Assembly: GCF_964355755.1 (NCBI RefSeq)
Contig: NC_092674.1
Span: 26,214,001 to 26,278,000, forward strand
Reading direction: 5' to 3'
Length of the DNA stretch: 64,000 bases
Origin: Antedon mediterranea
Taxonomy: Eukaryota; Echinodermata; Crinoidea; Comatulida; Antedonidae
A program made the translations under genes and the position numbers. The notes beneath the pieces were generated by a model, which did no database searches, had not been told where the DNA came from, and saw only the letters and a list, made by a program, of their open reading frames with translations. The stretch's first letter is position 1. Each line of letters opens with the position of its first letter. Positions 23,829 through 35,900 of this stretch are shown here, piece after piece.

Positions 23829-25347
23829 ATGTCAACTAGTTTTGCTGAAAAAAGTGGATACATCCCTTGCAATACAGAATGGGGTATGTGGTACCAAACG
23901 CTGGAGGAAGTCATGGTAGAGATAAACGTAGAACCTGGTACCAAACCAAAGGAGATTAGTGTTGTCTTCAAACCAAAACATGTCACGTGTGTTGTAAGGG
24001 GAAAAGATATTATCAAGGTGTGAAATACTGGCCTTTATATAAGGCAATCTAACAACACTGAGCTCGCCTTGCCAAGATAGGAACTCGTAACAGTCCCTTG
24101 ATCTTATGTCTGGCTGCAACAAATACCAACAATACTATGTACAATCTGTATTCTCCATGGTGTCTGTTAAGGGGTGTGGAACTGATCGTGTCGCAGCCAC
24201 AGATAAACCCTTTGATCTCCAGAGCACAGCATCCAGTTGTTAGATTACCTTGGTATAATAGATTATATGCTTGTTTATATATTTATATATTTTATGTTTT
24301 TTAACCCTTTTAATGGCGACTTAATTTTATTTATTTATATTCAGTGAATTATATAACAAACTAAATTTTTTTTTTTTTCAGGGGGAATTATTTGCAACTG
24401 TACACTCGGATGAATGCATTTGGGATCTTGGTAAGATAATCCACTTACACCAAGGCAATCTAACAACAGGATACTGAGCTCCAGAGATCAAAGGGTTTAT
24501 CTGTGGCTGCAACATGATCAGTTTGACACCCCTTAACAGACACAGCGCGCCATGGAGAATATATACATAGTACAGTACTGTTGGTATTTGTCGCAGCCAG
24601 ACCTAAGATCAAAGGACTGTTACAATTTTTATCTTGGCAAGGCGAGCTCAGTGTCCTGTTGTTTGATTGCCTTGCTTAAACTAAACCCAATGAATAGATT
24701 GACATGGTGATATATAAACAATAGTATAATTAATATTCATTTTTTTTAGAGGATAGGAAGTTACTGCGACTGACTTTGACCAAAGGCAATCCATCGGCAG
24801 GCAACTGTTGGCAGTCCTTACTGAAGGGTCAGTACCTTGTTGACCCAATGAAGTTTGACCAGATGGAAAAGAAGCTTACACTGGAAAGATTTCAGAGTGA
24901 GGTCAGTCACCCCTTTTTTTTTCTACACCCCCATCTCTACACCCTGTCCCAGATCCCACTTTCCTACGCCCTGATCACCCTCTTTTCCATACACCCCATC
25001 TCTACAACCTGCACCATCCCTCTTCTCTACACCCTGGGCCAAGGTCTTCTTTACATTCCTGGCCCACCCTCTTCTCTACACCCTTACCTACCCTAACAAT
25101 AAGTAATTCTTTATCAAAATTTAAATATCCTTCTCCAATAGGTTACACAATGTTACATAATGTTGTATGTAATACTGTACAATAAAACTAAAATAACCTT
25201 TGATTTAGCCCTGCATTTATTATTGAAAATTCAGATTTTATTAAATTTAACTACCATTGACTCCCCTTCCAGAATCCTGGATTTGACTTCAGCGGAGCAG
25301 AAATTACTGGGAATTACTCGGGAGGTGGACCTGACCTTCCAAGCTGA
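23829..25347 (+). CDS. NUDCD2: NudC domain-containing protein 2
   Basis: Four exons (23829-24017, 24382-24430, 24750-24901, 25273-25347) join in frame to a 154-residue protein; the human protein is about 157. The CS/p23-like fold covers about residues 14-105, with landmarks WYQTLEEV, the DECIWDLEDRKLLR segment and NCWQSLL. The conserved tail runs LTLERFQSENPGFDFSGAEI then GNYSGGGPD. NUDCD2 is known as an Hsp90-associated co-chaperone that stabilises LIS1 and supports dynein function. Two polyadenylation signals (AATAAA) lie at 25457 and 25498. Exon 2 is only 49 bp and lies between two copies of one MITE in opposite orientation. Intron 3 begins with a pyrimidine-rich repeat. The MTMR gene is divergent upstream, GEMIN5 convergent downstream. 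Confidence 0.95.
24041..24251 (+). mobile_element. MITE in NUDCD2 intron 1
   Basis: About 211 bp with ends AAGGCAATCTAACAACACTG and, in reverse complement, AAGGTAATCTAACAACTGG. The same element appears in opposite orientation at 24452-24673. Inner landmarks are GCCACAGATAAACCCTTTGA and TTGCCAAGATA. Confidence 0.85.
24452..24673 (-). mobile_element. MITE in NUDCD2 intron 2, inverted copy
   Basis: About 222 bp, largely the reverse complement of 24041-24251 over nearly its full length. The pair brackets the 49-bp exon 2, so the pre-mRNA can form a stem of about 200 bp with that exon in the loop. Confidence 0.85.
24905..25100. repeat. pyrimidine-rich imperfect tandem repeat
   Basis: Phrases such as CATCTCTACACCCTG, CTTTCCTACGCCCTGATCAC and CTTCTCTACACCCT recur at 25-30-bp spacing at the start of NUDCD2 intron 3. 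The open frame that runs from exon 3 through it is intronic read-through. Confidence 0.75.
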
Positions 25348-26941
25348 TCATATTAACCGAATCAACATGAAAGAAGAAACTTATCTGAAATTCTTAGAAA
25401 AGGAAATAAAAAATGCAAAATGAAAAAACTCTGCTTTAATTATTCAGTTATCCATGAATAAATATTTAATATTATTTTTGCATATCACTTATTTTGCAAT
25501 AAAAGTTTTTAAAGTAAACTTGTTTTGTTTGTTCTTTTAGTATGTTGATCCATTTTGAGTCTCTTCAGCGTGCCTATCAGATGCAAGTGTAAATTTAGAC
25601 AATTTATCAACGTCACTGCCGTCTACCACTGATGACATTACATCTGTATCTTATACAAAGCCAGACTACACAGTATTTTAGCCTATGGTCTTTTCAATAA
25701 CTACTCACACAAATGAAAAGCCAGGTTCCCTAGCCTAGCTGTGTGTATATCTGTACCCACCATGCTGTAAAATAAAAAAAATTACAAAATGAAAAAAAAA
25801 ATGGGGAAAATTTAAATTTAAGAAGTCACTCTTTCCAGTTTTAAAAATCTTTATGAAGTTTATAATACTATTTAGAAAGAAATCTTCTATTATAGATTAG
25901 GGGCCAGGCCATAAATGCCTATTTATTAAGCTACTGTAATGATGGTTGTATTTATTTGATTTGCACATCGTAGTAGCAACCTATTGTAACTCTGTCCTAG
26001 TCAATTAAATTGTCATGTAAATACCGTACACAATAAATAAAACACAATCACAAATCCTAGTCATGTCCGTCTACGATTTGACAAAAACCAAGAAACAGTC
26101 GTATTGTATATACCACAAACAGTTTACTATGAAAGCTAACAATAATTACTAATAGTATTAATTATCTATTACTGTATGTGCTGTGTACTATGTTAGGTAT
26201 TTGTATAGCTGAATCTAGAAAATCATACAGTTATAGTACAGTAATAGAATTAGTAACAATATTATAACACACCTGCTTGTATTCTTAGCATTTGATTGGT
26301 TAACTATGCATCACATGTCGTTCAGAATTGGAAAAATTGATATCTAATGTTGATTAACACGCTCTAGATGCATGTTCAGCTTTTTGTAAATATTTTGAAA
26401 ATGTTTGCCTGATCTGTGTTTTGAAAATAAACTATAACTGTATTCTGCGTCTAAAGATGCAGCACTGCCCTTTTTAATGGCCTAGCATTCGTCAATTCGT
26501 CGAAAGATAAATTGAATAAAAGTACAGAAGGTGTTGATATAAAATTTGCGGTATATCAACATTTGATTTCGCCATGCAAACCTTCAAACAATACAGAAGG
26601 TGTGTTATAAAACAAATAATGAATGTTTTGTATTCATAAAATATTTCATTCAACGAAAAATTGACTGCTCATTATCCTTACCATCCAACTCAAAAACATT
26701 CATTATTTGCATTAGTATTATTTTAGTATAGTAAAATACATATTTGATAATTTTTAGCATCAACATCAAGTATTAGTCTAACTTGTATAAATAAATAATC
26801 ACAGTACAAATTTTTCATTGAAATTAAATCTTTTTATTTAAAAAAAAAATTAATTTTTTTTGTTATTAGCCTATTTACTTGGGTATGACACGTCACCCCT
26901 ATCATCATCAAATTGTGTTATATGTCCAATACCTACCTACG
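25348..26941. other. convergent intergenic region NUDCD2/GEMIN5
   Basis: Holds the NUDCD2 3' UTR (to about 25.52 kb) and the GEMIN5 3' UTR, with a minus-strand polyadenylation signal at 26833-26838. In between I see AT-rich sequence without exon-like frames or recognised repeats. Confidence 0.6.
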
Positions 26942-29900
26942 TTAGTATGGTACTATGTCTTCATATTCCCTGAAAAAGTCTTCATGTTGTTTTGTGATTG
27001 CATATGTTTCTCCAAATACAAGGGTCATAAGTCGTAGTCTATGTATATCAGGGTGCAAGAGATCTATACGAAGCAGTTGACGCAAAAAGTATAACAACAC
27101 CATAGCACTCTCAATTGGACACGGGAAACTAGAATTCTGGAAAAGAATAATAATGAAAAATAAATAAATTGCTATTAAATCAATTCATCTGGTTTCGAAT
27201 TCAATACAAACTGGAGAATTTACTTTTCATTGACATGCTATCAGTATCAGCTTCCTTAAACTAAATTTAAATCAGAATTTGAATTACAACCAAGTTTTAC
27301 AAACTATGGTTTAGACTTGCATTAAGTCTGAAGTCTTTTTTTTTTATTTATTTGTTTTTATTTTGATTTTTGTCTGAAACAAGCTCAAGTAGTATACGTA
27401 TGAAATGCCATATGTGCCAAAATATTTATCTTTTTACTAATATTACGACAAAACTCTTAAGACTAATTATGGTCATGCTATATAGGGTGCAGTGAACATC
27501 AATACTGTATTTGGGGTTTGTTCTTTTACTAAGATAAATTTAAATAAGATTAAATGGATATTATTCAAAGAATATAACATTCTAAAATTAAAATTGAAAT
27601 TTTATGTTTAAAAATGTGCTATACTTTCAATTTACGATGACCTATGCATTCATGTGTGTCATGGACCTAGAAACAAAACTGTGTTGAAGAAAGCATGTGC
27701 AAATTTCCCTGCATGAGCACATTGAATTTATATGTCCTAACTTGTCGAATAAAAATCTCTCTACTATCTCAAAGTGAATATTGGTTGTAAAAAAACAAGA
27801 ATAAAAAAAACCCGATTTTTGTCACCTTACTGTCTTCTGGTATCCTGACCAGGACATCCATTATTTTGGTTTTTTCTTTTGTTAATATTGCTAATGTAAC
27901 TGCTGGATGTTTAAACTTTTCATACAAAGGATGACAATCCCATGTTTCTGGCAACTTTTTAACCTCAACATCTTTTCCTTTAACACACACATTGGTTGAA
28001 AGTTCATCTTGTAACCCTGTTCCCTGATTGGTTGAAAGTTTACCCTTTAATTTACATTCCACAGTTTGATTGGCTGTCTGGCTTTCTTGATCCTTATTGG
28101 TTCCTCCACAGGGATCTGCTACATCTTCCCTATGCTTAACTAGCAGATTACTAACAGCCTGCTGGATATATTTGAGACTGTCCCTTAATTTCTGGAGCTC
28201 TGCATGATCTTCTGATAGCAACACATTTGAAATAGTTCCTAATTTTGACACCAAAATGTCCATTTTCTGATCTTTCAAGGTCAGGTCGGACTCTCCACCA
28301 GCTCCTTCATCATCAATGTCTTCACATAATAAATGGTGAAAGTAAAAAGGCAGATTTGATTTTTGATGAGCCGTACTGAAGTCCCACCATATATTATAGA
28401 GTAACAAGATAGAATAGTAGCCATAGAGACTCAATTTACTACCTCTAATTGTTACTGTTTGAGAATCGTCATGTAAGTCAACTTCTAACATTTCTAGAAT
28501 ATCACAGAAACAGATTATAAATATTAATCCAAAGGCAAAATTACAATAGTGTATAAGTAATAATTATTCAAAAAGAAAGCATAATAATATGGCAAAAAAT
28601 CTTGGAAGCCAAGTGGTGCTGTGACGCCGAGTGTGACAAGATTACTAATTAACAAAAATGAATATTACGTCACACAAAAAAAACCATTTCTTTCTGTAAA
28701 ACTAAATAGGACACTGAATATGAACATTGCATTTTCTATTTTATACAGTGCTGAAATATAATGTATAGTGTACAATACAACACAAATTTGAGAATATGTA
28801 GCACAAATATATGGAAATTCTATTCAATAAATGCGAACAAAATGTGACTAAATTTAGGTAGGTTTTGACGTTTTTAATAGCCATTCTGTGTCCTATTATG
28901 TGACCAGCAGAATAACTGTACTGTACCTTTGTTTAAAGTAAGGCAAAAGAGAACCTTCTCCATGTCGTAGTAGCCATCATCATGGCATAGCGTAACAGCA
29001 TGTAACCAATGTTCTGATGCTTTATCTTGACTTCCTGTAAGATGACCTAAGGTCAAGTCTATTGCTACTTGAATCAAAACCTATAAGAAAAAGAGGAAAA
29101 GTTTTGTTTGAACTTGAAGTGAATTTTAATTTGATTGAAATGCTAATACACAAAATTCATTATACATAGATACGGAAGGAAAAATTTCAGGCGAGATCAG
29201 TGGCATAATGGTCTGAGTCTTATGGAGTACCTGGCCATCCAAATATGTCGAAAAAAAGGTTAAAAACTCCCAAAGCCTCCAACTTTGGAGGGCATTCCTA
29301 AACCAGTGGCCTCAGACCTCTGTGTAACACTAATAAGGATAGTAGCATGTTTCCTTTTGTAGTCATCCTTGTAACTAACATGCAAATTAGATCCTAATTA
29401 GTTTATTTTATTTATTTATTATTACTTCTTTATACTGGGTAGCCTCTTTAGTCAAAGACTGTTCTCCCGGTTATGACCAGTGGCTGTGTTTGTGTACTAG
29501 TACATGGAGGTAACCATCCTCTACTTGTCTCGAAAAATGTACTAGGTTCTTTAAAGTGCACATGAGCTAGATGTGTACACTGGACCTACGGTTTATAGTC
29601 CTTATCCGAGAAGACTCGTTCTACCACCAGAACCATGGAGCAAGTGAGCCTCGAAGCCTTGCCGACGTTATAGATACGTATTTACAGTTCCATTGTCTTA
29701 ACCGCTCGGCCACTATAACATCAAATTTACCTGTGAAAAAGACATAGTTCCTCCAATGGATTGCCTACACTGTAGAAGACTTTCATACACAGATTTCACA
29801 TCAATGCCTTTCTGGATCTTGGCTTGATACTTGTCAATGATGTATGGTATGCACCGTTTATTTTCAATTTCATAACGTGGCCATGAGGATAAATCATCAA

Positions 29901-32900
29901 TTACTATAAAATAAATGTATTGTCACCAAAAACATGATAAATAAAGATAAATAAAATCAGACCATTTTGTAGTTTTAATCAAGTTATTCACTTCCGTAGA
30001 AAAAAAGAGCAAAAAAAATGGTTTTACTTGTAAAAAGACTACATAAACTGAAAACAGTTTAACCAAAAACCCAATGTTTTTTCAGGAGTAAATTTTTTTT
30101 CTCGATCCAGTTTTTGGTTAAAGTTAATGACTATGCAACATTTTCATTTTATTTATTAATTCGACATCATGTCCTGGACCGGAAAAGCAACAGAGTAACC
30201 AGATAAAACTTAGCTACATAAAATTAATATCAATATACAGTTCAAAATACATTACAAAATTTAAAAACAAGAAAGAGAGGAAAAAGAAAAAGCATTAAAA
30301 TGACATTTAATTTATTAATTTAAAAATGTTCAGGGGGGGGGGGGGTCTTTAAAGATACACTTCATTGGTATCGTATTGTATACATAACAATAACATGCTT
30401 GCACTGTGAAATTGTTACTCAAATTTAATGTTTCTGGTTACGTAGCAGATATAGTATGTACAATTAACTGAAATGTTAATGTTAATCAGTGTTGCATTTC
30501 AGAATTTAGGTTGCATTTGATTTGATCACAAAATCTAAACAAACTTTTTTCAAGAACAGTAATTTTAAACATCCGTAAATTCATAATTTAACACACAAAA
30601 TAATAAAATAATACTGACCATTTTCAGATTTGATATTGAGATCTGTAAAAGTTATTTCCATGTCGCTAAACATTGATTCATTAACATCTTTTAGACAGCT
30701 AACGAGTACCTCATGAACTTCTAATAAAATCTGCAAATGCTAGCAGTAAGAAAGAAAATAAGGATAAGGTTAATCAACTTTACAGTATAGTCACTGTAGT
30801 AAATACAATATAAAGACATACAGGATATCATTATCATACACATAGGGATCTTTCCTTTAATCTCAAATTGTAGCATATCCATATGAAACAATGGTCATGA
30901 AATTTACTTGAAGAACCAAACAGCTGATCTAAGTTTAAAGCCTTGATCGCACCGGACTTAATTTGGTAAAATTTACCAAGTCGCCGTTGTTATCGTCATT
31001 CATGTTATCGGCAATCATAGTTGTTAACCTCACAGTTAACATTTGGTAAAACCATGTTAAAACTAACTGTATACGAACAATGGTTACATTTTCTGATGAT
31101 ATTGCGTAAAGTTACCGCAGGTAAATAAAAAGTCCAGTCCAGTGCAAATCAGGCTTAAGTAGTTTGTGTTCCCATTACATTTACAGGGGACAGGGTAACA
31201 TTTTATTGATAATGGAAAACTAGGTAATGTATGGTGAGGAGGATATCGGATATATGTCTGATTTTAAGTCAATAATACAACAAAATATAAGAACACAAGT
31301 ACATACCATAACATTATCTATATTTTTTATGACTGATTGTGCTTCTTTCCAACTGTAACTTTGTAGGTTTTCAAACACGAACGTAGACACCAGCAAGGAA
31401 GCCGCATCCATCTCTCTGGAAATGGTTGCAACCTTCAGAGCAGTTGTTAAAGACTGTCTGTCACCTTTCCTGGACAGTAGTCGGACAGCTGACACCGGTT
31501 CACCAATTTGCATGCAACTAAAAAACCAGATATATCAATATTACAGAAGTAAATTTCTCTTTATTCATAAAACAAACAAAATACATAACAAAAAAAGAAT
31601 AGAAAAAATGTTATAATGATAAAAAGGAACATCCAGGAAATCCTAAAGGGGCTTGTAATAGGACGCCACTAAAAACTAGTTACATTAAGATACAACAACA
31701 ACAAAATAAATAAATAGACGAATAGACCATTGATCAACAGAGGACGCACATTATTAAGGAATACAATTGCCGGGATAACCACATACCAGGTGAGGTTCAA
31801 ACCTCTATTAACAAGAAACTTAGGGCACCACTGAATAGGTGTGTCATATACTGCCTTTGTAAATTTCACAAGAAAGTGCCATTTTTATAAGAGTGTCCCA
31901 AAGAGGTCTTCTACTGTAGTACAAAAAGTGTAGCATTTAACAAACAGCACTTACCATTTGGCGGCTTGCTCGTAGTTTCCTTCCGATTCCAACACCTTGG
32001 CCCACTTTGTGTACAAGTCCTTCAACACAGGATCCAAAGGTGACAGACGAACACGCGCTAAGCTTATGGCTTCTCTACAAAGATAGTAAAAATACAGCAT
32101 TGTAGCACTACATGTAGCACATGGGATCATCACAATTTCTCGGTGTTACAGCAAGGTTAATCCAAGTATGCATATCTATTATATTCAAACACATTTTTGA
32201 AAATCAGTCATATTGTACCAACATAGAGATATGCTGGGCCCAGATTCTGGTGCCAAGATAAAACATGAATAATGGGTGTTTAAGTACAGAACCATTCATA
32301 CTAACTTATTACATATTAATAGTGTGAATGTGATTGAACATAAGCCAGAGTTTTCTCCTGTCACCTGAATGAATCCAGGCACAGTGTGGACAAAGGTTAA
32401 GTTTTCCTCACCATACCAATCTATGCCTTAGAGGAACCAGCTTTACCTTAATCTTTTGTGCTGACTCAGCACTTCAATGGCCTCATACACCTTATGACAA
32501 GCAAGGTAGTATGTTGCTGCCTTTGAATAAAACTCAAAATGTACAAGCTGGTTAGCATAGGCTTCAGCAGTAGCGAGAAATACATCATGTCCACCTTTGT
32601 TGAAGAAAAAGAATTTTAATCTTTTTTTAAAAATTAAAAAATCATGACATTTAAACTGGCAAAAAACCAAAAAATAAAATGAAGGAAGACTTTTAACAAT
32701 TGTTAACGCTTTGTCTACACTATCAAACTAGTTTGACAAAAAAAGTGTGCCCAAATATGGTAGTGATATAACCAAAATATGGTAGTGATATGACATCATC
32801 ATGTCATATAGGCACATCACATTTTTTTGTCACATAAAGTTTGATAGTGTAGACAGAGCTTTCCTACACTACATTATATATGCTACAAAGAGAGAAAGCT

Positions 32901-35900
32901 TTACCCAACCTTTGCAATTACACGCGTCTGTCCATACATTTTTTAAATGACCGGAATTGTAAACAACATTTGAAACTTAACTAGATGGGGATGCGGGAGT
33001 AAAAAAAAAACCACTATCTTTCCTAATTTTTTCCTACTTACCAAGTGTTGACATGGTAACAAGGTGATCTGTGAGTTGTTGTTTTTCAGTTGCTTCTTTC
33101 AATACTCCTCCAATGTTTCCTTTCCACAACTCCAGACAATAATACGACTCCAAGTTGGCCGACTCCATATGGTGTTTTTCTATTAAGAATTCAAAATTGA
33201 ATCATGATTTGAAGATTAAAGATAAAATTATTTTTTAAACAAATGGAAAAAAACAACTACCTTCTTCTCTGAACATGGCATAGGCTTCTCTTCTAGTTCC
33301 GAACAGTCCTAGGTGAGTTTGGTCACCTGAACCTGCCGACATCTCTGAATTGCCAGTACCTAGAACATACAAATATTTTCATTCACTATACAGAAATCTG
33401 TTATAAAGTTATTACAAATTGACTTTTCATCTCGCACAGGAAGCAATCGTATATTTTTCATTCAAAAACTTTGTGATAAGGTCAAAGGTTATACAAACCA
33501 TATTTCATTTCTGCAATTTTGATACAATCTTCTTGCAAACTTTGTTTGCCTCTGTTATCCAGACTTGCACTTATTGGAAACAACGACTTTACTTTTCTTC
33601 TCTTTTTGCCCTCAGCTAAAAGAAAATAAATTGATTTTAAGTAGAAAGATTAAAGCCAAAGTTCATTAAATTTTTCTAAAAATCAAGGCAAGATTTTTAA
33701 AATCGATATGCATAATTTGTAAATCTTTTGGAAATTTATATAATTAGGCAATATGCCAAGGATAACCATAAGCGAATTCATTCACTATCCTTCTTAAAGG
33801 TAGCAATCCTGTTCACAAGGCAAACATATACACAAGATCCTCTACATAAACAAAGTCTTATTACATTATTCTTTGGGAGTGGAGTTTAAATTTGTCATTA
33901 GAACAAATCCTGACATGACAGGACTTTGGATTGGTAGCCAAGCATCATAACCACCAAGCCACAACTTTATTGGAGATACTACGTATTTAAAAAAATGCAC
34001 TTACATTTTTTTAGTTTACATGTGATGACCTCTACTTGTTCTGAGACATTTCTACCGGCATCTCCAGCATTATTGAGGACTCTTGAGACATCAACTCTTG
34101 CATCTCCTTCTTCATCAATATCTCTTAATTGTTCCAAACCAGCAATTACAGGTGCCTTACCGGAACCTTCTTCTACCGTGTCCGACATCTCTTTGACTGT
34201 TTCTGGCACTGGATCAGTTTCAGCCCTCTCTTTGACTGCCTTCTCCTCTAAAATTTCTTTTTTTCTTTGTTCAAGCAGTTCATCGAATGACATTTCACTT
34301 GGTAGTTTTGAAACTTGGTTATCTTCAATATTCACATCAATTTTGCTGCTGGTTGACTTTTTCTCCTTTTTGTTTTTTGTCTTTCCCCTAGGCCTGGAAT
34401 ATATCATTTGTTGAGCCTCTTTTTTATCTAAACATACAAATATTTTCATATAAATAATCTGTGTAAACAAAAGTAGTATCTATGTATACCATATAGGTCC
34501 AAGAAAATAATAACTATACAGATTTTTTGTCTTAAATTGTTTATCCAATAAAGCTCTTGGTCTACACTATCAAACTAGTTTGACAAAAAATTGTGATGTG
34601 CCCAAATATGGTAGTAATATGACATCATCTTGTCCATATAGGGGCACATAGGGGCCATGTCAAAATTATTATACTACAATAACTGCATTTTGATTATAAC
34701 CTCTTCATGCAATTAATTAGCTAGTGACTGCCTCATAATCTTCTACATTGAAACTAAAATAATACGTTATACATGATTTCTGTAGAAAAAATAAGTGTTT
34801 ACTTTTTGGAGGCTTTGTGTGCTGTTGTTTGGATACATTCCATTTCATCAATGTAAAATCATCACCGCCACTGAAGACAATGTCCTCATCCATAACACTC
34901 CATTCCACCGCAAGGACACGTCCGGAATGACCACGGAAGTTGGCTACGGGATCACCTTTTTTTAGGACATCCCAAACCTTATTTATTAAAACGAGGATTT
35001 TGATAAATTAATATAATATAGATTGCATAGATTGTTGTGTGTATTCAATTCATTCATTTTCTTTATTTTGGATAGTACATCGTGGAGGGCGTGTGGCGCA
35101 GTGTGTTGGACGTTGGACTACCGATCGTCAGACCTAGGTTCGAATCCAACTCTCGCCGCATTGCTTGTATCCGTAGGCAAGATACTTTACTTACGTTGCC
35201 TCTCTCCACCCAGGTGTATAAATGGGTACCCAGTTAGATCTAGACACAACTGCGCTGGTTACCGGCTGCATTATGGGAGTATGTTTCCATACGTGTTTGA
35301 TCCCAAAAAATACTGGGGTAATAATGCTTGTAAAGCGCCTTTGAGCATGATTACTCATGAAAAGGGCGCTATATAAATCTGGTATTATTATTATTATATA
35401 CAAGTCATACAAAACAAAAAGAGAAATAAATTCAGCAGGAAATACCAGACTAGTAACATGAAAGAAAGAACTGGAATGTTTAAAGTAGATAGAACTGGAA
35501 TGAACTGGAATGTTTAAAGTAGATAGAACTGGAATGAACTGGAATGAACTGGAATGTTTAAAGTAGATAGAATTTTGTATCATAATTAGCATTTATTCAT
35601 TTCCATTAAATTCTTTACCTGTACAGTTCCATCATAAGAAGCTGACGCTAGTTTTCCATCTCTAGCAGGATTCCACGACAGATTTGTCACTTTCATCGTA
35701 TGTCCATGAAGCACACAGAAACTAGTGGAAATTTGTTTACTCCCCTGTTGAGATTCATCACCATTGAGAGCATCCTTTAAATCATACACATGTATCATTG
35801 GTTCACTGGATCCAGAGGCTAACCAGTACCTGTGATCTGATTGGTTGTCGGATAGTGATTCTGATTGATCAGAACTTTGAAGATTAGGAAACCATTTAAG

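Noticed and set aside
24776-25096. Independent 106-codon gene.
   Set aside because: It is NUDCD2 exon 3 read through its donor (24902) into a pyrimidine-rich intron repeat.
30331-30345. Poly-G run as a regulatory or quadruplex element.
   Set aside because: A single homopolymer at the edge of element C is more likely replication slippage or a sequencing artefact; it does not have four separated G-tracts.
33995-34414. Plus-strand 139-codon frame.
   Set aside because: It is the antisense of the GEMIN5 linker exon, whose minus-strand frame joins correctly to both neighbours.
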